A stretch of 64,000 bases of DNA from Opitutia bacterium (GTDB taxonomy: Bacteria > Verrucomicrobiota > Verrucomicrobiia > Opitutales > Opitutaceae): the NCBI GenBank assembly GCA_947474365.1, contig CANJIU010000013.1, forward strand, positions 61,668-125,667. Reading direction: 5' to 3'. Within the stretch, counting starts at the first letter, position 1. Every line of letters begins with the position of its first letter. Under the pieces are notes generated by a model. It was not told where the DNA came from. It was given only the letters and a program-made list of their open reading frames with translations, and did no database searches. The translations under genes were made by a program, and so were the position numbers. This document shows positions 35,891-42,994 of the stretch, piece by piece.

Positions 35891-36290
35891 GCGGATTGTG
35901 GACGCCGGTCCGCTGGTCGCCTGGCTAAACGAGACTGATCAGTGGCATGGTTGGTCCACGCACGCGTTGGCCCAGGGTCGCGGACCCTTGCATACAACCG
36001 AGATCGTGCTCGGTGAGGCGTGTTATCACCTGGGTGGCAACTCGGCCCCGGCACAAGCGTTGCTCGATTGGGTTCGCCGCGGCGCAATCGTGCTGCATCC
36101 CCTCTGGCCAAGGCACCTGGCACGCACGCAGGAGCTGATGCTCAAGTTCGAACGCATGGACGCCGCCGATGCGTCGCTGGTGGTGCTCTCGGAACTTCAT
36201 CCCCGCGCCACCATCGTCACGGTGAACGCGAGAGATTTTAAAATATACCGCCGCTTCCGTCGCGACGCGTTGCCCTTGCTCGTGCCATGA
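35880..36290 (+). CDS. PIN-domain toxin, VapC-like (module 3)
   Basis: The 136-residue protein has the PIN nuclease layout: an N-terminal aspartate in RIVDAGPLVAWL, a glutamate in TTEIVLGEACY, an aspartate pair in RMDAADASLVVL and a C-terminal TVNARDFKIY. These acidic residues bind the metal ions used for RNA cleavage, and all appear intact. The start at 35880 overlaps the antitoxin stop by 11 bases. In characterised modules such toxins cut initiator tRNA or rRNA; the target here is unknown. The gene is followed after 15 bases by the convergent TIR-propeller gene. Confidence 0.83.
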   Translation: MEVKRIVDAGPLVAWLNETDQWHGWSTHALAQGRGPLHTTEIVLGEACYHLGGNSAPAQALLDWVRRGAIVLHPLWPRHLARTQELMLKFERMDAADASLVVLSELHPRATIVTVNARDFKIYRRFRRDALPLLVP

Positions 36291-36305
36291 CGGTCGACCG
36301 GCGCC

Positions 36306-38684
36306 TCACTTCCTCGCCCCCGGCACGCGGCGCTTCAGTTCCTCGACCCAGTTTTGGACGATGATGATCTGCTCCGGCGCCTCCGCGGCACCCGCGGGCT
36401 TGACGTCCTTGAGCACGATGAAGCGCCGGCCGTCCGGGCTGAGGTCGTAGTTCCGAAAGATCTGCGCGCCGGCACTCATGAATAAAGGCGGAGGAGGGTT
36501 CGAATTCCACACGGGCTTCCGCGACACCACGGTGAATTTGCCGCCGTCGGCCCGCACGTCCGCGACCATGAGCGGAGCGGGGAAACCATTTCTGCCCACG
36601 TAAAAGAGTTCCTTCCCATCGCGCGACCAGAGCGGTTGGACCCCGCCGTCTTTCGAAACGACCACCCGGTCGTCGGTGAGGTTCGGAAACGGACTGACAA
36701 AAATTTCGTCATCCCTTGATCCAAACGAACTGTAGGCGACCCATTTGCCGTCCGGAGAAAGGACCGCACCACTCGCACGGCCGGGCCACCATGCAGGCTT
36801 TTCCGCCACCCCGATCGCAATCGAGCCGGTGCGTCCTCTATCACCAAAAAAGATCGTCCGGCCATCCGTCGTGAAGAACAGTGGGACCAAGACCGAGTTT
36901 TTCTGTCCTTCGAAAGCGTTCACGAAGCCCTCCGATGGACGCGTGTTATTGGCTGTCTTCACCATCAACCGGCCGTCTAAACCGCCATAAACGATGCGCA
37001 AGCTGTCCGGGGTCCAAAGCGGTATGAACCCCCCGTCGGTCTGCGTGAGGCGGGTTTGGGTCTCTCCCGCCATGTCCCAAACGAGGAACCCCGTTTGCCC
37101 CCCCGATAGTTGTTCCCCCATCACCAGCTTGGTACCATCCGGAGAGATCCGGACGGAAGAGTAGGCACCGGGCTCGAATTTCAGCGGTTCCTCTTTTCCC
37201 TGCCGATCGACCCAGACCGGAATTCTTCGGTCTACGCTTCCGGCCAGATAAAGCAGCGTGCCGTCGCGAGAAATAGCATAATTGGCCATGCCGGTACCGC
37301 TGGCGAGCCGGAGTTCCTGCACCAAAGACACGGGATTCCCGATGGTGGCGAGGTGCTCCACATCGAAGGCGACTCCAAAGAGATTGGACCCCACCACATA
37401 AAGGAGATGGCCGGTCGTCGGAAGGTAGCAGGGGGATCGTCCGCCGGGAACCACGACCTTGCGCTGACCGCCGGAAAGTGACCGCACCTCGACCTGAAAT
37501 GCGTCCGCACGATTGGAGCTAAACAAGAGGTATTTTCCCCCTGGGAGCAGCTGTGGCGCGGAGAGACGTTCTCCGGTTTCGGCGGGTATGATCTGCTCGG
37601 GCTTGCCACCGCCGGTGGCTGGCACACGCCAAATGCCGTCCACCTGCCCGTAGAGAATATTGCCGTCGCTCTCCCAACTCATGCCATTCGGATTTCCGGC
37701 GGGGCTGATGCGGACCGACGCCCCGCCGTTTACGGATATTTTCTGCAGTTCTCTTGAGACAAAGGCGACCGACTGGCCGTCGGGTGAGAAGACGGGATTG
37801 ATCACGGGCGTCTCAGTCCCCGGGATGATGTGCGCGTTCAACTCGCTCAGCTTGCGGATGAACAGCCCGGCCGTCGTGTTGTAGATAAACGAAAGCCCGT
37901 CCGGAGAGATCGCGACCATGGTTCGCCCGGTGGCCCGGAATGAAACGCCCGGCGGGAGATTGTGGGCGAAGCGAACGATCGGCTTCGGCTCGGCGTCGGG
38001 TGCGGACGCGGGGCGGAGTTTCCAGAAAACCAGACCCAACACGAGCGAAGTGACCAGCGCAGACATCACCGCAACCGGCAGCGGCCTTCGCCAAAATGGC
38101 GGCGAGGCCGGCGAGGGCGCTTCTGTTTTTTCATTCGGCTGCCCGATGGCTGGCTCGTCCGACTCCCGCGATGCCGTGCCGGCGGACGACGCGGGCACCG
38201 CCGCCGGCGGCAGCGTAGCGGAACCGCCGGACGCTTCGAGGCCCAATAATTTCCGGACGCGCAGCACGAGGGCCGGGGGCACGTGGCCGTGCGGCAGGCG
38301 GGACCATTGCACGGTGAGAAAAGATTTGGGCACGAGCGCATCCGCCTGCCGCGTGTCGTCGGCTACCACCGGCAAAATCAGCGGCGTGCCTTCGGCGACG
38401 AGCCGCATGCGCTCATCGGCCAGTCGCCATTCGAGACGAAAATATCCCTCCCGCCGCGCCTGCGTCCGCGCCGAGATGATCGGGATGATGAGGGCGCACT
38501 CGCGGATTTGCCGCTGAATGTTTTCGTCCCACGCATCGCCACCCTGCAATTCGCTCCGATCCATCCACACTTCGATCCCAGCTTCGCGCAGCGCGTCGCA
38601 GACGGCCAACGCGGTCGCCAGATCCTCAGTGGTGTAGCTGAGGAAAACGGCACGGGAGGCGGGAGAACGCTCGGAGTCTGACAT
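36306..38684 (-). CDS. TIR domain - transmembrane - TolB/PD40 propeller protein
   Basis: The 792-residue protein has three parts. Residues about 10-145 form a TIR domain (RAVFLSYTTEDLATAL, VWMDRSELQGGDAWDENI, ECALIIPIISARTQ) with Glu85 in REGYFRLEWRLADER aligned where NAD-cleaving TIR domains keep their catalytic glutamate. A Ser/Pro/Ala-rich linker leads to one membrane helix (VAVMSALVTSLVLGLVFW, about 204-221). Residues about 260-780 are WD40-like PD40 repeats (AISPDGLSFIYNTT, PVFSPDGQSVAFVSR, RISPDGTKLVMG) forming an exported propeller. The start at 38684 was chosen because the frame upstream lacks family similarity. Signalling or defence through NAD cleavage is possible. Related architectures use kinase or DNA-binding heads in place of TIR. 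Confidence 0.82.
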   Translation of the reverse strand: MSDSERSPASRAVFLSYTTEDLATALAVCDALREAGIEVWMDRSELQGGDAWDENIQRQIRECALIIPIISARTQARREGYFRLEWRLADERMRLVAEGTPLILPVVADDTRQADALVPKSFLTVQWSRLPHGHVPPALVLRVRKLLGLEASGGSATLPPAAVPASSAGTASRESDEPAIGQPNEKTEAPSPASPPFWRRPLPVAVMSALVTSLVLGLVFWKLRPASAPDAEPKPIVRFAHNLPPGVSFRATGRTMVAISPDGLSFIYNTTAGLFIRKLSELNAHIIPGTETPVINPVFSPDGQSVAFVSRELQKISVNGGASVRISPAGNPNGMSWESDGNILYGQVDGIWRVPATGGGKPEQIIPAETGERLSAPQLLPGGKYLLFSSNRADAFQVEVRSLSGGQRKVVVPGGRSPCYLPTTGHLLYVVGSNLFGVAFDVEHLATIGNPVSLVQELRLASGTGMANYAISRDGTLLYLAGSVDRRIPVWVDRQGKEEPLKFEPGAYSSVRISPDGTKLVMGEQLSGGQTGFLVWDMAGETQTRLTQTDGGFIPLWTPDSLRIVYGGLDGRLMVKTANNTRPSEGFVNAFEGQKNSVLVPLFFTTDGRTIFFGDRGRTGSIAIGVAEKPAWWPGRASGAVLSPDGKWVAYSSFGSRDDEIFVSPFPNLTDDRVVVSKDGGVQPLWSRDGKELFYVGRNGFPAPLMVADVRADGGKFTVVSRKPVWNSNPPPPLFMSAGAQIFRNYDLSPDGRRFIVLKDVKPAGAAEAPEQIIIVQNWVEELKRRVPGARK

Positions 38685-38776
38685 GGGGCGCAGCGGAGCA
38701 TTCGGAATTCGCGACGCGGCGGCAAGGTCTGTGTGGCGTGGCAATCGGGCGCGGGTGCATCTCCTAGATTTTGCCG

Positions 38777-38825
38777 TGTAGCCGGCCTCGCTGAGGCCGG
38801 TCCGGGGTCAGCGACCCCGGCTACA
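38777..38825. repeat. Paired palindromic (BIME-like) element
   Basis: The 49-base element reads TGTAGCCGGCCTCGCTGAGG at its left, with a mirrored right half ending CCCGGCTACA. It contains two stems (GGCCTCGCTGAGGCC and GGGGTCAGCGACCCC) and inverted outer ends TGTAGCC/GGCTACA. It lies in the 272-base gap between the TIR-propeller gene and the PIN toxin gene; nothing else was recognised in that gap. Confidence 0.8.
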
Positions 38826-38956
38826 TTTGCGAGTGGCGACAACTCGGAGATGCTCCCGTCGGGCGCGGCATGGCTCTCCGTCCAAATAGCCAGAGACCGA
38901 AACAATTTGAAAAGTTTTGGGGTTCCCCGGCGCACGGCGCCCCAATCCGCCCCGCG

Positions 38957-39382
38957 TCAGAGTGCCGGCAATTCCTTGAACGGGTTGAACACCTTCAGCC
39001 CCGGCCGGCGGAAATGGCGGTCGTTGCCCGTCACGACCGTGAGGCCGTGGCGCCGGGCGGTGGCCGCGATCTGGCTGTCTTCGACCGGCATGGGCGTGCC
39101 GGCCTTTTCGAGGAGGAACTTTTGCTCAGCCCAGACATGAGCCAGGGAGACATTGAAGCCGATGATCCGGCCTTCGAGCGAATCGACCAACTCGCGCAGC
39201 CACGCCTGCAATTCACCGCGCTCGCGGCCTTCCTTGGTGCGGACCCAATAGGCGAGTTGGGCGACCACGATGGCGCTGGTGTAGCACTGCGCCTCATGGG
39301 TTTCGAGCCACGCGATCACGCGGGCGTCGCCGTGGCGTTTCGCCGGCTGGCTCAAAACGTCGGCATCGAGCAACCACTTCAC
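38957..39382 (-). CDS. PIN-domain toxin, VapC-like, with a substituted active-site residue (module 4)
   Basis: The 141-residue product has the PIN fold: WLLDADVLSQPAK at residues 3-15 with the first aspartates, VEDSQIAATARRHGL with the later aspartate, and VTGNDRHFRR. At the position where PIN toxins keep a conserved glutamate (usual S-x-x-x-x-A-E-L) it reads TSAIVVAQLAYW, with Gln42 encoded by CAA at 39257-39259 on the minus strand. Metal binding may therefore be weakened. The start overlaps the AbrB-like antitoxin stop in an ATGA junction, so they are translationally coupled. The toxin may be attenuated or inactive, or another acidic residue may compensate. Confidence 0.82.
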   Translation of the reverse strand: MKWLLDADVLSQPAKRHGDARVIAWLETHEAQCYTSAIVVAQLAYWVRTKEGRERGELQAWLRELVDSLEGRIIGFNVSLAHVWAEQKFLLEKAGTPMPVEDSQIAATARRHGLTVVTGNDRHFRRPGLKVFNPFKELPAL

Positions 39383-39609
39383 AGCTTGAGCTTCTTCGGC
39401 ATTTCACGGCTGCGCGGCGGTAGGTCATCCATCGGCACCGGGCAGGCCTTCAGCACCGCGAGCCAGTTGCGCGGTTTGCGTTTCACGCGCCGCAACACGA
39501 TCTCGTCTTCGCCCTCGTCGTAGAAAGCCGCAAAAGCATCGCCCGGCTCAGCCGGTGCGAGTGCCGCCGGAATGCTGAAACGTCGCTTGGCATCGAGAGT
39601 CAAAATCAT
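39379..39609 (-). CDS. AbrB/MazE-like antitoxin (VapB-like, module 4)
   Basis: The 76-residue protein opens with the swapped-hairpin (SpoVT/AbrB) pattern MILTLDAKRRFSIPAALAP, followed by PGDAFAAFYDEGEDEIVLRR, typical of VapB-type antitoxins that dimerise to bind DNA palindromes. The C-terminal part, rich in Pro and Lys (NWLAVLKACPVPMDDLPPRS), would occupy the toxin. It is first in the operon and overlaps the PIN gene by 4 bases. A perfect palindrome lies one base before its start codon and spans the predicted -10 box, suggesting strict autoregulation. Confidence 0.78.
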   Translation of the reverse strand: MILTLDAKRRFSIPAALAPAEPGDAFAAFYDEGEDEIVLRRVKRKPRNWLAVLKACPVPMDDLPPRSREMPKKLKL

Positions 39610-39610
39610 G

Positions 39611-39644
39611 GTGGGATAATCCCACTGCCGGCGCCCGCTGTCAA
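39611..39644 (-). promoter_or_regulatory. Promoter with palindromic operator for the AbrB/PIN operon
   Basis: Read on the minus strand, TTGACA (39639-39644) is separated by exactly 17 bases from GATTAT (39616-39621), a -35/-10 pair of good quality. The -10 lies inside a perfect palindrome, GTGGGA-TTA-TCCCAC (39611-39625), which ends one base before the ATG at 39609. The predicted transcript would start at or next to the start codon, making it leaderless or nearly so. Confidence 0.65.
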
Positions 39645-39984
39645 CGGCGGGGCCACGCCGTCAGCTCACTGCTCTTCGCAGACAACGCGGCAATAAGCTT
39701 GTCCGCCATGGCCCGGGTCTCCGGACCCGTGAGCGCGTCGCACCGTCACGGGCCGAGCACGTGGTCAGTCCGCTGATTTCAAGGGCCGTGGTGAGAGAAA
39801 GCCTCGCGCGGCGGCAGGATGCCTCACCTTTTCCGTCGTCGCGATTCAATGATAGCGTGCAGCTCCGTGGTTGGCAGCGTCCAGGCGATCGCGACGTTCC
39901 ATACTGCTCGTCAGACCAGACCCTGCAATCAGCGGACTGACCCCGTGGTAAACATCCCTGACCGGTCTCCGGGGACATAACAGG
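39645..39984. other. Intergenic stretch, no gene recognised
   Basis: About 340 bases between the antitoxin promoter and repeat R3. Open frames here give arginine- and serine-rich translations, parts of which recur with the R3 repeat at 19.4 kb, so they are judged repeat-derived and not genes. No terminator or RNA gene was seen. Confidence 0.4.
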
Positions 39985-40060
39985 ATCTTGCAATGCGGAG
40001 CGCAGACGTAGGCGAAGCCTCGTCTGCCAGATGCGGACGAACGCCTGCGGCGTTACGTCC
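39985..40060. repeat. Dispersed repeat R3, copy 2
   Basis: This 76-base copy aligns without gaps to 19411-19486 (58 of 76 identical by eye). The minus-strand translation of both copies shares a DVTP-x-A-x-VR pattern, which often leads to false gene calls. It lies in the gap upstream of the rsgA leader region. Confidence 0.75.
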
Positions 40061-40220
40061 GCGCTCCGGCCGCTCCGGGTAGCCGCCCGAAACTCCGATA
40101 CGCCCCGGCCTCCTCTGCGTTTCGCACTTCTTCCCCGGTTGACAGCCACCGGTGCAGGCGCCTCTCTCGCTCCGTTCGCCCCGCGAGGGGCTCCCTCCAA
40201 CCGCCAACCCAAAAACCACC

Positions 40221-40283
40221 ATGAACGAGATTGTTTCGATCCAGACCTCGCTCCCGCCGGTTGGCCCCGTCGCGCGCTGCTGA
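40221..40283 (+). CDS. Candidate 20-residue leader peptide upstream of rsgA
   Basis: ATG at 40221 opens a short frame encoding MNEIVSIQTSLPPVGPVARC, ending at TGA 40281-40283. It contains six branched-chain residues (Ile, Val, Leu) and ends Pro-Val-Ala-Arg-Cys. The stop codon lies in the loop of a hairpin (40272-40292), and a strong intrinsic terminator follows 33 bases later (40316-40341), before rsgA at 40421. No Shine-Dalgarno sequence is visible ahead of the ATG. The layout fits translation-dependent attenuation. Equally, it may be a small protein or the tail of a short transcript. No family is recognised. Confidence 0.4.
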   Translation: MNEIVSIQTSLPPVGPVARC

Positions 40284-40292
40284 AGCACGCGC
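40272..40292 (+). promoter_or_regulatory. Hairpin with the leader-peptide stop codon in its loop
   Basis: GCGCG-(C)-TGC pairs with GCACGCGC, eight pairs with one bulged C, closing a TGAA tetraloop that contains the TGA stop of the preceding short frame. A ribosome paused at the stop would disrupt this stem. Confidence 0.5.
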
Positions 40293-40315
40293 ATTCGCAT
40301 TCTCGCTTGAGACGC

Positions 40316-40341
40316 AGGCCGCCCGACCGGGCGGCCTTTTT
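40316..40341 (+). terminator. Strong intrinsic terminator ahead of rsgA
   Basis: AGGCCGCCC, loop GACC, GGGCGGCCT form a perfect 9-base-pair stem followed directly by a run of five T including the last pair. It is 80 bases before the rsgA start, so it would either end an upstream transcript or regulate entry into rsgA. Confidence 0.85.
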
Positions 40342-40420
40342 CGTTTTCCAGTGCGCGTCCCCGCCTCCCTCGGGCCGCGCTGTGTTCCGTCTCACCATTC
40401 TCCGTTCTCACTTTTTTCCC

Positions 40421-41509
40421 ATGCATCTCTCCTCCCTTGGCTGGGACGATTCCTTCGCCCTCGCTTTCACTCCATTCTCCGCCTCCGACTTCGTGCCCGC
40501 GCGCGTCGCGCTCGAGCACAAACACGCCTACGAACTTCTCTCTGCTGACGGCGCCCTCACCGCTGCGTGCACCGGCCGACTACTCCACGACGCCACCTCG
40601 CGCGACGACCTGCCCGCGGTCGGCGACTGGGTGGTCGCGCGTCTCCGCCCCGGCGAAGCCCGCGCGGACATCCACGCCGTGCTGCCTCGTAGCACGAAAT
40701 TCTCCCGCCGCGCCGCCGGCGACACGTCAGCCGAGCAGATCGTCGCCGCCAACGTCGACATCGTCTTCCTCGTCACCGCGCTCGATCAAAATTTCAACGT
40801 CCGCCGGATCGAACGTTACCTCACCGTCGCCTGGGAAAGCGGCGCCCAACCCGTCGTCGTGCTTAACAAGGCCGACCTCCACTCCGACCCCGCCTCGGCC
40901 CGCGCCGCGGTCGCAGCGATCGCCAGCGGCGCCCCCGTCGTCGCCCTCAGCGCCTTGTCCGGTTCGGAGAGCGGCTCCGTGGCGGACGCGTTGGGACCGT
41001 GGCTGTCGCCCGGCCACACCGTGGCGTTTCTTGGTTCCTCTGGTGTCGGCAAGTCGACCCTGATCAACCGGCTCGTCGGCCGCGATCAGCAGGTCACCGG
41101 CGCGATCAGCGACGCGGTCGGCAAGGGCCGGCACACGACGACTCACCGCGAACTCATCCTCGCTCCCTCCGGCGTCCTCGTGATCGACACGCCCGGCATG
41201 CGCGAACTGCAATTGTGGGACGTCGAGGCCGACACGCTCGACCACGCGTTTGCCGACATCGCCAGCCTCGCCGCACGCTGTCGGTTTCGCGATTGCACAC
41301 ACCGCGCCGAACCGGAATGCGCGATCCAGGCCGCGCTCGAGGACGGTTCACTTGATTTCGGACGCTGGCAGAGTTTTCAAAAGCTGCAGCGCGAGCAGGC
41401 CTACGCCGCCCGCAAGGCCGACCCGCGCCTCGCGCGGGAGTCGAAGGCCGGCTGGAAAAAGCTTAACAAGCAGGCGCGGATGACGGCGCGGATGAAGGGA
41501 CAGGAATAA
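40421..41509 (+). CDS. rsgA: Ribosome small-subunit-dependent GTPase A
   Basis: The 362-residue protein has an N-terminal OB-type domain and a circularly permuted GTPase: VVVLNKADL (G4) comes before LGSSGVGKSTLINRL (G1) and VIDTPGMREL (G3). The C-terminal zinc site is visible as CRFRDCTHRAEPEC (C-x4-C-x-H-x5-C). RsgA checks maturation of the 30S subunit and is stimulated by it. The start at 40421 gives the standard N-terminus; a longer frame runs through the leader region. It lies downstream of a candidate leader peptide and a strong terminator and is convergent with a secreted protein gene. Confidence 0.95.
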   Translation: MHLSSLGWDDSFALAFTPFSASDFVPARVALEHKHAYELLSADGALTAACTGRLLHDATSRDDLPAVGDWVVARLRPGEARADIHAVLPRSTKFSRRAAGDTSAEQIVAANVDIVFLVTALDQNFNVRRIERYLTVAWESGAQPVVVLNKADLHSDPASARAAVAAIASGAPVVALSALSGSESGSVADALGPWLSPGHTVAFLGSSGVGKSTLINRLVGRDQQVTGAISDAVGKGRHTTTHRELILAPSGVLVIDTPGMRELQLWDVEADTLDHAFADIASLAARCRFRDCTHRAEPECAIQAALEDGSLDFGRWQSFQKLQREQAYAARKADPRLARESKAGWKKLNKQARMTARMKGQE

Positions 41510-41524
41510 GCCCGAGAGCCAAGA

Positions 41525-42982
41525 TTACGGTGTTCCACTGGCAACGACCTCCACGCGCAGGCGAATGAAGCGCGTGGTCACCGTGCTCAAGGGGGTGAGG
41601 TCGGCCACCACCACCTGCTCGCGGATGCTGTCCAACGCCGTCGCGCTGACTTCCCTGGTGTAGCCCGCGCCGGACTGCCAGGTAATCAGGTCAGAGGAAA
41701 CCTCCACCGTGTAGTTCACGTCCGACACATCCATGCGCCGCACGTAGCTCATGTTGAGCACGCCGTTGTTGCGGGTGACTTTGGGCTGACCAGCGGCGCT
41801 GGCCTTCATCGGATCAAGGGCGAGGGCATATTCAAACAGGTTGGAAACGCCGTCACCATCGGGGTCGGCCTGTGGTCCACTAATCGTCGTGTTGGCCTGC
41901 TCCGAAGCACTAAAGCTAGCCGTCTTCCAGTCCGCTTGGGACACCCCACGAACGATGGATAAAAAGTTTTCGGCGGAACCTTGGTAGTTGGGTTCGTCGA
42001 TGAGGGCGGTGACGAAATGGTTGCCGAGGGCAGTGGGCGGGACGGTGTCGCCGCCGTAGAGCAGTTTCACGTTCAAGCCTCCCGGTTGTGGCAGGGCGGA
42101 AAGGGACTTCGGGGCGCCGCTGAAAATCTGGGTCAAGCGGCCGGCGATCGCGACAGCGGCGGGTGCCTTGGCCACGACGAAGCTCTGCGTGACCAACGGT
42201 GCCGGGTTGTATTGGGTGTCGCCGGCCTGGGCGGCGAGCAGCGTGCAGACGCCGGCGCCGACGATGGTGACGGTATTGCCCGCCACGGTGCACACTTCCG
42301 GATTGAGCGAGGTCAACGTGACGGGCAGGCCGCTGCTCGCGGTGGGACTGACCGTAAAGGGCGCGCTGCCGTAGGTGGTGTCTGCGATGGACGCGAACGT
42401 GATGGTTTGATCGACCGGGTCTTCCGTGGCGACGAGCACGGTGACGTCGAAGAGCATCTCGAAGCTGCCCAAGGTTTCACCCAAATCGGGTCCGCGCGAA
42501 TCGTAGACGTTGAACGTGAGCAACAATTTCCCGACGAAGCCGGAGCCCGGCAAGGCGGTGGAGCGAATCGGGAGCGCGCCCACGCCGCTGCGATTCAGGA
42601 CGAACGAACGCGCCCACGTCTCGCCCGCGCCCGTGATGCCGTTGGTTTTGCCGGAGAGAATGCCGATGTAGTCCCTGTAGCCAGTGCTCAGGGCGGAGGC
42701 CTCGCCGAGCAGGCGGCTGCCGGTGCAGGCGAGCTTGTCGCCCGCGTTCGATTGCCAGGTGACGCTGAAGCCCCAGCCGACCGTCGCGCCGCGGGCACCC
42801 GTGAGCGGACCGGAATCCGGAGTGAGGGTCACCGTCACCGTGTCGAGGCGCGCGGCGGGCACGCCGGCGTTGTCGAAATTGGGCAGGGCGTCGAGCGTGA
42901 GCGAGGCCGTCTGCGCCGTGGCGAGACCGGTCAACGCGAGGACCGCGAGGATGACGGAGGTGAGTTGAGGAATGAGTTTCAT
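41525..42982 (-). CDS. Secreted protein with cohesin-like and Ig-like segments
   Basis: The 485-residue product has a signal peptide (MKLIPQLTSVILAVLALTGLATAQ), a beta-rich N-terminal part (residues about 25-185), an Ig-like stretch beginning DQTITFASIADTTYGSAPFT that resembles MBG-type modules, a calcium-loop segment DPDGDGVSNLFEYALALDP (residues about 375-393), and a C-terminal beta-sandwich seen in many verrucomicrobial secreted proteins (NYTVEVSSDLITWQSG). It starts 12 bases after the giant repeat protein gene, so both are probably one operon. No enzyme motif. It may be a surface or secreted partner of the giant protein. Confidence 0.75.
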   Translation of the reverse strand: MKLIPQLTSVILAVLALTGLATAQTASLTLDALPNFDNAGVPAARLDTVTVTLTPDSGPLTGARGATVGWGFSVTWQSNAGDKLACTGSRLLGEASALSTGYRDYIGILSGKTNGITGAGETWARSFVLNRSGVGALPIRSTALPGSGFVGKLLLTFNVYDSRGPDLGETLGSFEMLFDVTVLVATEDPVDQTITFASIADTTYGSAPFTVSPTASSGLPVTLTSLNPEVCTVAGNTVTIVGAGVCTLLAAQAGDTQYNPAPLVTQSFVVAKAPAAVAIAGRLTQIFSGAPKSLSALPQPGGLNVKLLYGGDTVPPTALGNHFVTALIDEPNYQGSAENFLSIVRGVSQADWKTASFSASEQANTTISGPQADPDGDGVSNLFEYALALDPMKASAAGQPKVTRNNGVLNMSYVRRMDVSDVNYTVEVSSDLITWQSGAGYTREVSATALDSIREQVVVADLTPLSTVTTRFIRLRVEVVASGTP

Positions 42983-42994
42983 CGTCGCGAAGGC

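Noticed and set aside
36495..36510. GGTTCGAATTCC string as a tRNA T-loop
   Set aside because: It lies inside the propeller gene and no acceptor, D or anticodon stem could be formed around it.
40139..40167. TTGACA-based promoter for the rsgA leader transcript
   Set aside because: No acceptable -10 box lies 16-18 bases downstream of the TTGACA at 40139-40144.
39661..40525. Minus-strand frames (39661-40398, 39929-40525) as genes
   Set aside because: Their translation contains the R3 repeat-derived pattern also found at 19.4 kb and low-complexity Arg/Ser sequence.
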